Shown here: positions 1-7,041 of the stretch, one piece after another | Layout of the letters: the number at the start of each line of letters is the position of its first letter | Position numbering within the stretch: position 1 is the first letter of the stretch | Assembly (NCBI GenBank): GCA_023667385.1 | Contig: JAMPAE010000061.1 | Span: 1 to 8,144, forward strand | Length of the DNA stretch: 8,144 nucleotides | From: Ruminococcus sp. | GTDB taxonomy: Bacteria; Bacillota; Clostridia; Oscillospirales; Acutalibacteraceae | Direction: 5' to 3' | Notes under the pieces: model-generated | The model's input: only the letters and a program-made list of their open reading frames with translations | Database searches by the model: none | What the model was told of the DNA's origin: nothing | Made by a program: the position numbers and the translations under genes

Positions 1-773
1 GGATAAGTTTTGGCAGCTTCGTTAATCATCTTTTTATAGCCATCGAGGTTCAGCTTTGAAAGGTTTTCGTCATTGCCCTCAATTTCAAAGCCGAGGCAAG
101 CTGTGAAGTCCTCCTCGTTGCCAATCATGACGTCAACATATTTTGCAATTTCCTTGTTGACCTGCTGAGCTTTTTCAAGTCCGCCGATTGCGCTCCACAT
201 TGACGGGCGATAGTTGAGGTCATAGGAAACAATGGTGCCGTATTTTTTTGCAGTCTTGATTGCAGCGATAACAGTTTCGCTCGACTGCTCTGAAAGAGCG
301 GCATAGATTCCGCCGGTGTGAAGCCAGCGAACGCCAAGCTCGCCGAAGATATAATCGAAATCAAAATCATCGGGAGTTGCCTTTGAAATTGCAGTGTTTG
401 CACGGTCTGAGCAGCCAACTGCACCACGGATTCCGAATCCACGTTCTGTGAAGTTCAGTCCGTTGCGGCATACTCTGCCGATGCCGTCGGTTTTCATCCA
501 TTTGATGAGCGAGGTGTCAACTCCGCCCTGCAAAATGAAATCTTCCATCAAAAGTCCGATTTCGTTTTCTGCAAAAGCAGTGATAACAGCGGTGTTCAGT
601 CCGAAGCACCTGCGAAGGCCCCTGACAACGTTATATTCGCCGCCGCCTTCCCATGCACGAAAGCTTCTTGCTGTGCGGATTCTGCCCTCACCTGGGTCAA
701 GACGAAGCATAACTTCGCCGAGAGACACAGCGTCAAATTTGCATTCACTTTTTGGTCTGAGATTCAAATTCAT
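1..773 (-). CDS. kdgK: 2-keto-3-deoxygluconate kinase (PfkB-family sugar kinase), C-terminus cut by window edge
   Basis: Seen: an open frame of 257 complete codons runs from ATG (771-773) off the left edge. The N-terminus has FDAVSLGEVMLRLDP (residues 13-27), a glycine-rich PfkB motif beginning WEGGGEYN (41-48), LHTGGIYAAL (151-160), SYDLNYRPSMW (183-193) and IGNEEDF (217-223), the place of the family's NxxE metal/phosphate motif (here N-E-E-D). The C-terminal GxGD catalytic-base motif lies outside the window. Known: PfkB kinases of this type phosphorylate KDG with ATP to give KDPG, in the cytoplasm. Start: an in-frame TGA lies upstream with no other start codon between, so ATG 773 is the only option although its Shine-Dalgarno is poor. 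Context: it follows eda by 96 bp on the same strand, and eda consumes its product. Another 2-keto sugar-acid kinase specificity is possible, but the eda/uxuA neighbourhood favours KDG. Confidence 0.9.
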   Translation of the reverse strand, partial: MNLNLRPKSECKFDAVSLGEVMLRLDPGEGRIRTARSFRAWEGGGEYNVVRGLRRCFGLNTAVITAFAENEIGLLMEDFILQGGVDTSLIKWMKTDGIGRVCRNGLNFTERGFGIRGAVGCSDRANTAISKATPDDFDFDYIFGELGVRWLHTGGIYAALSEQSSETVIAAIKTAKKYGTIVSYDLNYRPSMWSAIGGLEKAQQVNKEIAKYVDVMIGNEEDFTACLGFEIEGNDENLSKLNLDGYKKMINEAAKTY

Positions 774-869
774 TGCTTTATTAAAGATGCGGGATAGAAC
801 TCAAAAATTTTATGTGTGCTTACCCGCAACCGTTCCTTTCATAAAATTCTTAAACAGTGCTTTCGGCAT

Positions 870-1508
870 TTAGCCTCTGACTTCCTTAGCCATGGCAACA
901 GCTTCTTTTGTCAGCTCGGTAATCTTATCAAATTCACCGTTGTCAATCATGCTACCTTTAACCATCCAGCTTCCGCCGCAGCAAGCGATTTTGTCGCAAC
1001 TGAGATATTCCTTGATGTTCTTCGGTCCAATGCCGCCTGTCGGCATGATTTTAATCATGGTATATGCGCTGGTGAGTGCCTTGATTGTTGCAAGACCGCC
1101 GCATTGTTCAGCCGGGAAGAATTTGAGCGTTGTAAGACCTCTTTTAACAGCCTGTGCAACCTCAGAAGCGGTTACGCAGCCGGGGAAAACAGGGATTTTT
1201 TTACTGATGCAGTAATCAACAATTTCAGCGTCAAAGCCGGGGCTGACGATGAATTTTGCGCCGGCATTAACTGCACGGTCAACCTGGTCAATAGTTAAAA
1301 CAGTGCCTGCGCCAACAAGCATATCCGGATATTTTTCCGTGATGATTTTAATTGATTCTTCAGCAGCCTCTGTGCGGAAAGTAACCTCTGCGCAGGGAAG
1401 TCCGCCGTCGATTAATGCTTTTGCAAGCGGTGCTGCGTCTTTTGCATTGTTGAGCACAACAACAGGCACAACGTGCATGGCTGCGATTTTTTCTGATAAA
1501 TTGTTCAT
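870..1508 (-). CDS. eda: KDPG aldolase (2-dehydro-3-deoxy-phosphogluconate aldolase), possibly also KHG aldolase
   Basis: Complete 212-residue protein, the usual length for this class I aldolase (E. coli Eda is about 213). It cleaves KDPG to pyruvate and glyceraldehyde-3-phosphate in the cytoplasm. Visible motifs: EVTFRT at 41-46 (E41 matches the general acid/base Glu, R45 the carboxylate-binding Arg), GAGTVL at 66-71, SPGFD at 89-93, FPGCVT at 108-113, LKFFPAE at 128-134 with Schiff-base lysine K129, PTGGI at 156-160 and CCGGSWM at 176-182 (phosphate-binding glycines). Start: ATG 1508 is preceded by AAGGAG (complement of 1518-1523) with a 9-nt spacer. The stop codon is directly followed by an ATG of a 19-codon reading frame (see findings). 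It sits between the ABC permease (85 bp gap) and kdgK, which makes the substrate. Some members also cleave 4-hydroxy-2-oxoglutarate; sequence alone cannot exclude that. Confidence 0.95.
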   Translation of the reverse strand: MNNLSEKIAAMHVVPVVVLNNAKDAAPLAKALIDGGLPCAEVTFRTEAAEESIKIITEKYPDMLVGAGTVLTIDQVDRAVNAGAKFIVSPGFDAEIVDYCISKKIPVFPGCVTASEVAQAVKRGLTTLKFFPAEQCGGLATIKALTSAYTMIKIMPTGGIGPKNIKEYLSCDKIACCGGSWMVKGSMIDNGEFDKITELTKEAVAMAKEVRG

Positions 1509-1535
1509 AATGAAAAACTCCTTTTTTATTGAAAT

Positions 1536-1561
1536 TTGTCATAATATACTACAGTTGACAG
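1536..1561 (-). promoter_or_regulatory. Possible eda promoter/operator region
   Basis: The minus strand here carries AT-rich -10-like matches (TATATT at 1543-1548, TATTAT at 1541-1546) inside an imperfect inverted repeat of the form TGT..TA...TA..ACA, which resembles a dimeric repressor site. No good -35 hexamer lies at 16-18 bp, so either the promoter is activator-dependent or eda is transcribed only by read-through from upstream. The position, 30-50 bp before the eda start and after a hairpin, is suitable for a separate eda-kdgK promoter. Weak call. Confidence 0.25.
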
Positions 1562-1586
1562 GGAAGTTCTGATAGCTCAGGCTTCC
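1562..1586 (-). promoter_or_regulatory. Hairpin in the gap between the ABC permease and eda
   Basis: Reading the minus strand, GGAAG-C-CTGA-GCTA-TCAG-AA-CTTCC forms two stacked stems (5 bp and 4 bp) around a small asymmetric internal loop with a 4-nt tip. It begins 8 nt after the permease stop codon. No T-run follows (the next bases are CTGTCAACTG), so it is not a canonical intrinsic terminator. It could be an RNA stability or processing element at the end of the permease message, or a weak terminator. The structure is seen in the sequence; the role is inferred. Confidence 0.4.
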
Positions 1587-1593
1587 AAAAGCT

Positions 1594-4500
1594 TTATTCA
1601 ACTGATTTAAGCGATTCAACCATGTCAATCTTCCTCAGCCTGTGGTTGAGAACAAGGTTGACAAACAGCGAGAACAGCATTGAGAAAAATGCTGCATAGA
1701 TGAAGCCCATGATTCCAACGCTTCTGCCGAACATAACAACATTTACTTCACCAACATGAACCACCATTCGGTGAAGCCCAATGCCACCGATTAATCCCAG
1801 CACCGTTCCGATGACACTCAACAGCATATTTTCTCTGAATATATACTGGGCAACCTCCATGTTGTTGAAGCCGAGCACCTTGATTGTTGCAATCTCTTTC
1901 ATGCGCTCGTTGATGTTCGTAATCGAAAGGTTATACATAACGATGAACGAGAGCAGAGCTGCCGAAATGATGAGCACAATGACAATATATCCGATTGCAT
2001 CAAGCGTGTTCGAGAGGGTATCCTTGATGTCATCCACAAATGAAACCGCACTGATTTCATATTCGCCCATCAAATCGCCGGCAAGCTCAACCTTTTGCTC
2101 ATCTGAAAGCTCGGATGAGAAGTTTGCCGCAATGTAGTTGTATTTCGGGTTGGATCCAAACAGGGCATTATAGACCTCTTTTGTCATGTAGATATAGTGG
2201 AAAGTATAGTTTTCAACAATGCCTGCCACAGGAACTTTAACCTGACGGTCGTTGCTGACGTTAACAATGACGCTGTCGCCGATTGAAAGATTGAGCGTTT
2301 TTGCAAGCTTCTTTGTGATCACAGCTCCGTTTTGCGGAAGAGTAAGCTCTGTTTTGCCGCTTTTGAGCCTGATGTAGTTTCCGATTGCATTTGAATCTTC
2401 GGGAACAAGAAGATAAGTTTCCATTGATGCATCGGATTTTTCGCTTGTTGAATCATAAACTTTCATATATTCCAGCATTGCCGAAGAAATTTCCGGCCTT
2501 GAGCTGACTGTCATGAGTGCATTGCAATCGGTGATTGTTGTGTCATATGAGCCGTTGAGAACGATCTGCATATCATATTTCCAAATGCCGTCTTCTGTTG
2601 AGAACTGCTTTACAAGAGTTGTGTTGATTGAATTGTTGAGCCCGAAAGCGGCAACCAAAAGTGCAGTGCAGCCGAAAACGCTGAAAACTGCCATGACAAA
2701 ACGTTTCTTGTTTCTGAAAATGTTTCTGAGAGTAATTTTAACAGAGAAGCTGAATTTTGACCAAAGGTTCGGGAACCTTTCAAGCCAAACTCGTTTGCCT
2801 TCCTTTGGTGCTTTTGGGCGCATGAGTGTTGATGCATCGGTGGCAAGGCTCTTTCTGCATGACCACCAGGTAATGAATGTTGTTGAAGCAACGGCAATTA
2901 CAATGCTGGGTATAGCATAGCCTAAACGATACCTCAGGATGATTGACGGAACATCAAACATGATGCCGAAGCACGCATCAAGCACTGACGGGAACACGGT
3001 AAAGCCCAAAAATGAGCCTGCAACCGCCCCGCAGAAGCTTGCAACAAAGGCATAAAAAACATATTTCATGACGATTTCTTCGTTGCGGAAGCCCAACGCT
3101 TTCAGTGAGCCGAGCTGCGTTCTTTCATCGTCAACCATTCGTGCCATTGAGTTGAGGCACACCATTGCCGCAACAAGGAAGAATACCCATGGGAAAATCA
3201 GTGAAATTGCGGCGGCTCTGTCTGCCGTGCTTTTATATTCATCGAAGCCTAAAAGGGCGTCATTTCTGTCATAAACATACCACTTTGAGCTGTCGAGCCC
3301 TGCAAGGAAGTTCTGCGAATAGTTGAGCCTGTTTTTTGCATTTTCAAGCTTTTGATAGGCATTTTTCTTTGCCTGCTCAAATTCGGCTTCAACTGTGCCT
3401 GCTTTTTCCTTTGCAAGCTGAAGATTGGTTTCATAGTTTGTGATTTGATTTTTCAAATCATTGAGCTGTGAAAGCACTTCAAGCTCGCCGAACTGAATGC
3501 TGTAGTTTGCGTCTTTAAGCTCTTTTTCTGCATCGGCAAGCTGATCTTCTGCGCCTGCCATCTGAGCCTGGGCGGCTTTCAGCCTTGCAACAAGCTGCTC
3601 TGCCTTGTCAAGCTCTGCTTTCTTTTCCGCAAGTTCTGTTTTTGCCTGGCTGAGGTCAACTTTTGCCGAAGCAAGCTGTGCTTCAAGCGATTGAAGCTGA
3701 GGCTCCATATAAGCTGAAATTTCTTCTGCTGTGCCGAGAGCTGTGAAGCTGTTGACCGCATTGATGATTTGGTCAACCTCTTGGCCGACTAAGCCTGAAG
3801 TTTCAAAGCGATTGACGATGTCTTCGGCGCTGGTGTCCTGCTTTTGATTAAGCTGGTCAACAGCACTTCTTGTTGTTGCAACAAGGCTTTCAAGATATTC
3901 AACCGTTGAATAAAGTGTGTTAACCTGCAAGCTTGCAACGTTATATTCGGTTGTTGCGTTTTTGAAATCGGTTTCAGCGGTTGCATATTTGTTGAGCAAC
4001 GCTTTTGTTTCGTTGTATTGGTTGCGCTTTTCCTCCCATGCGGCATATTGCGTGGAATGCTCAAGCTTGCTGCTGTCGATTTTGCTTTCGGCTTCAACAA
4101 CCTTTTCATTATATTGCTTTTTAAATTCGGCAAGCTTTTTGTCGCCGTTTTCAGCCATATCAAGGATAGTTTCAACCTGAGATTTGGCGGCTTCAATGGT
4201 GTCGTCAACCTCTGATTTTGTTGCGATGTATTCTTTTTCGCCCGCCTCAACCTTTTCGGTCATCGACGGCTTAATTGATTCAACTCTTGCGCTGACCCTT
4301 TCAGATGAAATTGATTCAAGATATGAGATATACGGGGCGACCATGCTGCTGTATTCATCCGAATATGGATCATATGCATCTGAGCCTGCAATTTTGATTG
4401 AAAGTGCAGAATAGTAATCATCCTTGAAGTTTTGCATCGGAACATAGATAAACGTGCCAAGCTTACCTGTGCCGATGGTGGTGTTGCCTCGGTTATATGA

Positions 4501-5103
4501 AATGTAAAGCGGAGTTCTGATGATGCCCACAATTTTATATTGTGTGTTTTCAAGCGAGCCTTCAACGTCGGTCTCGTTGCCCTCAATTGTGACAATTGAG
4601 CCGATTTTGAACTCCTTCGGGGTGGAGAGCTTGCTTTGGTCAACAACACATTCGTTGAGCTGGGTTGGCCATGAGCCGCTGACAAGCTGAGGGCGGTTGA
4701 CAAAGCTTCTGTCGTTTTCGCCCTGTGAGGCTGCAACGGCCTTGTTAACGTCAAACGCAATTGCACGCACTGTCAGTTGCGAGCCATCCATGTCACTGAT
4801 TGCTTCATCGTTGACTTTGACAACACCGTCAACAAACTTTTCGCCCGAAACGGTTTCAATGCCGTTGATTGTGGAAATCAAAGCGGCGTCCTCATCGGTC
4901 AGCCCGGCGGTTGAAATAATTCTGATGTCGGCTGCATTGGACGATTTATAATAATTTGCTGCGGTTTCAAGCATATCGGGAGAAACTGCGTTCATTCCGG
5001 CAAAGAAGCTGACGCCGAGCGCAACAATTGCAACAATTGAAAAAAATCTGGAAGCTGTTTTTCCGATTGTGCGGGTTGTGTCTTTAAATAAGACATTGTT
5101 CAT
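1594..5103 (-). CDS. Large FtsX/MacB-type ABC transporter permease with long extracytoplasmic coiled-coil insertion
   Basis: Complete 1169-residue integral membrane protein. Approximate segments: TM1 19-40; an extracytoplasmic MacB-like domain about 45-285; a coiled-coil region about 285-605; TM2 631-652, TM3 680-705 and TM4 728-748; TM5 802-824; a second extracytoplasmic domain about 830-1030; TM6 1035-1058, TM7 1092-1112 and TM8 1130-1153. The two cytoplasmic coupling segments ERTQLGSLKALGFRNEEI (660-677) and ERMKEIATIKVLGFNNMEV (1066-1084) show the internal duplication of two FtsX domains. In the family, such permeases usually couple ATP hydrolysis to mechanical motion or export outside the membrane rather than import. 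Residues 285-605 are rich in K/E/A/L/Q with heptad leucines and only one proline (P468). A break at about 425-465 suggests two antiparallel helical arms. Start: ATG 5103 has GAGGTG (complement of 5112-5117) 8 nt upstream. The gene lies 54 bp after its ATPase. Substrate unknown; the sugar-acid neighbours do not prove a role in uronate use. Confidence 0.92.
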   Translation of the reverse strand: MNNVLFKDTTRTIGKTASRFFSIVAIVALGVSFFAGMNAVSPDMLETAANYYKSSNAADIRIISTAGLTDEDAALISTINGIETVSGEKFVDGVVKVNDEAISDMDGSQLTVRAIAFDVNKAVAASQGENDRSFVNRPQLVSGSWPTQLNECVVDQSKLSTPKEFKIGSIVTIEGNETDVEGSLENTQYKIVGIIRTPLYISYNRGNTTIGTGKLGTFIYVPMQNFKDDYYSALSIKIAGSDAYDPYSDEYSSMVAPYISYLESISSERVSARVESIKPSMTEKVEAGEKEYIATKSEVDDTIEAAKSQVETILDMAENGDKKLAEFKKQYNEKVVEAESKIDSSKLEHSTQYAAWEEKRNQYNETKALLNKYATAETDFKNATTEYNVASLQVNTLYSTVEYLESLVATTRSAVDQLNQKQDTSAEDIVNRFETSGLVGQEVDQIINAVNSFTALGTAEEISAYMEPQLQSLEAQLASAKVDLSQAKTELAEKKAELDKAEQLVARLKAAQAQMAGAEDQLADAEKELKDANYSIQFGELEVLSQLNDLKNQITNYETNLQLAKEKAGTVEAEFEQAKKNAYQKLENAKNRLNYSQNFLAGLDSSKWYVYDRNDALLGFDEYKSTADRAAAISLIFPWVFFLVAAMVCLNSMARMVDDERTQLGSLKALGFRNEEIVMKYVFYAFVASFCGAVAGSFLGFTVFPSVLDACFGIMFDVPSIILRYRLGYAIPSIVIAVASTTFITWWSCRKSLATDASTLMRPKAPKEGKRVWLERFPNLWSKFSFSVKITLRNIFRNKKRFVMAVFSVFGCTALLVAAFGLNNSINTTLVKQFSTEDGIWKYDMQIVLNGSYDTTITDCNALMTVSSRPEISSAMLEYMKVYDSTSEKSDASMETYLLVPEDSNAIGNYIRLKSGKTELTLPQNGAVITKKLAKTLNLSIGDSVIVNVSNDRQVKVPVAGIVENYTFHYIYMTKEVYNALFGSNPKYNYIAANFSSELSDEQKVELAGDLMGEYEISAVSFVDDIKDTLSNTLDAIGYIVIVLIISAALLSFIVMYNLSITNINERMKEIATIKVLGFNNMEVAQYIFRENMLLSVIGTVLGLIGGIGLHRMVVHVGEVNVVMFGRSVGIMGFIYAAFFSMLFSLFVNLVLNHRLRKIDMVESLKSVE

Positions 5104-5157
5104 TTATCATTCACCTCATAATCGAGTAATAGTGTTTAACTTAAACGGCAGGATGGC

Positions 5158-5859
5158 TCACCATTCAAGCATATCAACCGGAAGCGGATTATCGTTAACG
5201 GCAATTTGAATGACACGTCCGCTTCGCATGGTGATGATTCTGTCTGCCATGTCTGCAAGAATCGGGTTATGGGTGATTATAATTGCGGTTGTGCCGGTTT
5301 CACGGCAGGTTCTGTGGAGAAGTTTGAGCACCTGCTTGCTGGTCTTATAGTCAAGTGCGCCCGTTGGCTCATCGCAAAGCAGAAGCTTTGGATTTTTTGA
5401 AAGTGCCCTTGCAATTGCAACTCTCTGCTGTTCACCGCCCGAAAGCTGTGAGGGGAAGTTATCCATTCTTTCCGCAAGGCCAACCCTTTCAAGCAGCTTT
5501 TTTGGGCTGAGCGGCTTTTTAACAAGCTGGCTTGCAAGCTCAACATTTTCAAGTGCTGTCAGGTTCGGCACAAGGTTATAAAACTGAAAGACGAAGCCGA
5601 CATCGTTTCTGCGATAGTCGATAAGCTCTTTTTCGGAAAGTCCGTTGATGAGCTTGCCTGCAACACGGATTTTGCCGTCATTGCAGGCGTCAATTCCGCC
5701 AAGCAGGTTCATAACAGTTGATTTACCTGCGCCGCTTGCACCAACAATAACGCAAAATTCACCCTTTTCAATGCTGAAATTTACTCCGTCGGCAGCGGTG
5801 ATGACAATTTCTCCTGTCTGGTATCTTTTATAGACCGATTCAAATTCAATAAAACTCAT
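5158..5859 (-). CDS. ABC transporter ATP-binding protein, MacB/LolD class
   Basis: 233-residue cytoplasmic ATPase, normal size for a stand-alone nucleotide-binding subunit. With the start chosen here, Walker A is GASGAGKST (40-48), the Q-loop glutamine is Q92 in FVFQFYNL, the signature is LSGGEQQR (139-146), Walker B is LLLCDEP (159-165) with catalytic E164, the D-loop is GALD (167-170), and the switch histidine is H197 in ITHN. QFYNLVPNLTALENV is typical of the MacB/LolD/FtsE branch that pairs with FtsX-like permeases. Start: the frame opens four codons earlier with TTG (5871), but ATG 5859 has GGAG placed 6 nt upstream inside those codons, so ATG 5859 is preferred. It is followed after 54 bp by the permease, its obvious partner. 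It lies 94 bp after uxuA, a gap with two hairpins. It should dimerise and drive the permease by ATP hydrolysis. Confidence 0.95.
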   Translation of the reverse strand: MSFIEFESVYKRYQTGEIVITAADGVNFSIEKGEFCVIVGASGAGKSTVMNLLGGIDACNDGKIRVAGKLINGLSEKELIDYRRNDVGFVFQFYNLVPNLTALENVELASQLVKKPLSPKKLLERVGLAERMDNFPSQLSGGEQQRVAIARALSKNPKLLLCDEPTGALDYKTSKQVLKLLHRTCRETGTTAIIITHNPILADMADRIITMRSGRVIQIAVNDNPLPVDMLEW

Positions 5860-5864
5860 ATACT

Positions 5865-5869
5865 TCTCC
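5865..5869 (-). promoter_or_regulatory. Ribosome binding site deciding the ABC ATPase start
   Basis: Minus strand GGAGA lies 5 nt before ATG 5859 (6 nt counting GGAG only). It overlaps the in-frame upstream TTG codon at 5869-5871, which has no well-placed Shine-Dalgarno of its own. This supports ATG 5859 over the longer TTG start. Confidence 0.65.
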
Positions 5870-5875
5870 AATTCC

Positions 5876-5894
5876 GGCTTCTGATTTTGAAGCC
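5876..5894 (-). promoter_or_regulatory. Perfect 6-bp hairpin just upstream of the ABC ATPase ribosome site
   Basis: Minus strand GGCTTC-AAAATCA-GAAGCC is an uninterrupted 6-bp stem with a 7-nt loop, ending 6 nt before GGAGA. There is no U-run after it, so it is not a standard terminator. It could protect a processed 5' end of the ABC message or bind a regulator. Structure seen; function inferred. Confidence 0.4.
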
Positions 5895-5901
5895 ATTTTA
5901 C

Positions 5902-5944
5902 TGTGCGGGGGAATGCTTGCTATATCGGACGTTTCACCCGCATA
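5902..5944 (-). promoter_or_regulatory. Second inverted repeat in the uxuA-ABC gap
   Basis: TATGCGGG (5944-5937, minus strand) pairs with CCCGCACA (5909-5902) to give 8 bp with one G-U, enclosing 27 nt. It begins 9 nt after the uxuA stop codon. A short T-run directly follows that stop codon but precedes the stem, so this is not a canonical terminator. With the 5876-5894 hairpin it makes the whole 94-bp gap structured. A chance pairing is possible given the long loop. Confidence 0.25.
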
Positions 5945-5953
5945 CTGAAAAAA

Positions 5954-7021
5954 TCAATCCTTTCGGCTCTTTTCGCAGGCTTCCCAAATGCCGTTGATAT
6001 AAGCAGCACCGAGCGCTCTGTCATAAAGACCGTAGCCCGGTCTTGCGGTTTCACCCCAAATCATTCTGCCGTGGTCGGGGCGAATGTAGCCGTCAAAGCC
6101 GACCTCCTGAAGCGCCTTAACAATTTCATAAATGTCGAGGCTGCCGTCAGAAGAAAGGTGAGATGTTTCGTTGAAGCGATTGCCTTCAACTTTAACATTT
6201 CTGATGTGCGCAAAATATATTCTGCTGCCGACCTCACGAATCATTGCCGGCAAATCGTTGTTTTCCGATGCGCCGAGCGAGCCGGTGCAGAAGGTGAGTC
6301 CGTTATATGGGCTGTCAACAAGCTTGAGGAAACGCTTGAGCGAGTCAATATCCTTGATGATTCTCGGCAGACCAAAGATGTCCCATGGCGGATCATCGGG
6401 ATGAATCGCCATTTTGACGTCGCATTCCTCGCAAACAGGGATGATTTTTTCAAGGAAATATTTGAGGTTTGCCCAAAGGTCCTCAGCGGTAACACCTTTG
6501 TATTTTTCAAAAAGCTCCTTAATTTCGCCCATGCGTTCGGTTTCCCAGCCGGGCATTGCATAACCGTTTGAGTTATCGTCAATTTCTTTGAACATATCTT
6601 CAGGGCTTTTGCCCTCAATTTGTTCACCATGATAGCAAAGGCAGGTTGCACCGTTGCCCATGTCCATTGCAAGGTCGGTTCTTGTCCAATCGAAAACCGG
6701 CATAAAATTATAGCAAATCACCTTAACGCCTGCTTTTGCAAGGTTACGGATGCTGGTGATGTAATTTTCAATGTATTTATCTCTTGTGGGCAAGCCGATT
6801 TTGATGTCTTCATGAACATTAACACTTTCAATGCATTCCATTGTCAGGCCTGCGTCCTCAATTTCTTTTTTCATTTCCATGACCATGTCAAGCGGCCATG
6901 CCTCGCCGCACGGGAGCTTGTGAAGCGCAGGAACAACGCCTGTTACCCCGGGAATCTGCCTGATTTGCTCAAGCGAAACAGTGTCTTTATCTTTTCCGAA
7001 CCATCTGAAAGTCATTTGCAT
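5954..7021 (-). CDS. uxuA: D-mannonate dehydratase
   Basis: Complete 355-residue cytoplasmic enzyme, the length of Firmicutes UxuA (E. coli UxuA is longer, about 394). It dehydrates D-mannonate to 2-keto-3-deoxy-D-gluconate, the committed step of glucuronate breakdown. Seen: N-terminal MTFRWFGKDKDTVSL (3-17) matching the family's opening, YNFMPVFDWTRTDL (104-117), MAIHPDDPPW (204-213), TFCTGSLG (243-250), FAHIRNV (270-276) and RPDHGRMIWGE (314-324). The conserved H207, C245, H272 and D316/H317 are in the positions expected for the metal-binding and catalytic residues of this TIM-barrel family. Start: ATG 7021 has AAGGAGG (complement of 7031-7037) with a 9-nt spacer. It begins 20 bp after the lipoprotein stop codon, so the two are probably co-transcribed. 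Its product feeds kdgK and eda of the same strand, which lie beyond an ABC exporter pair. No uxuB is visible. Confidence 0.97.
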   Translation of the reverse strand: MQMTFRWFGKDKDTVSLEQIRQIPGVTGVVPALHKLPCGEAWPLDMVMEMKKEIEDAGLTMECIESVNVHEDIKIGLPTRDKYIENYITSIRNLAKAGVKVICYNFMPVFDWTRTDLAMDMGNGATCLCYHGEQIEGKSPEDMFKEIDDNSNGYAMPGWETERMGEIKELFEKYKGVTAEDLWANLKYFLEKIIPVCEECDVKMAIHPDDPPWDIFGLPRIIKDIDSLKRFLKLVDSPYNGLTFCTGSLGASENNDLPAMIREVGSRIYFAHIRNVKVEGNRFNETSHLSSDGSLDIYEIVKALQEVGFDGYIRPDHGRMIWGETARPGYGLYDRALGAAYINGIWEACEKSRKD

Positions 7022-7041
7022 AATGAAGATCCTCCTTGTTA

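Noticed and set aside
870..1298. Overlapping plus-strand frames opposite eda
   Set aside because: They are the complement of a clear KDPG aldolase with catalytic residues; there is no independent coding evidence.
1555..1560. Perfect TTGACA on the plus strand
   Set aside because: No -10-like hexamer lies 16-18 bp downstream, and a plus-strand transcript there would be antisense to the permease with no gene to serve.
3250..4250. Possible tandem repeat or low-complexity tract in the permease gene (recurring aagctt/gcaagc/ttcaagc words)
   Set aside because: The recurring words encode Ala-Lys-Leu-Glu-type codons of the coiled-coil. No fixed unit length or exact tandem copies are visible, so this is composition and heptad bias rather than a DNA repeat.
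5903..6571. 222-codon plus-strand frame opposite uxuA
   Set aside because: It is antisense to uxuA, whose motifs are unmistakable. The frame stays open because of uxuA codon composition and shows no protein family features.
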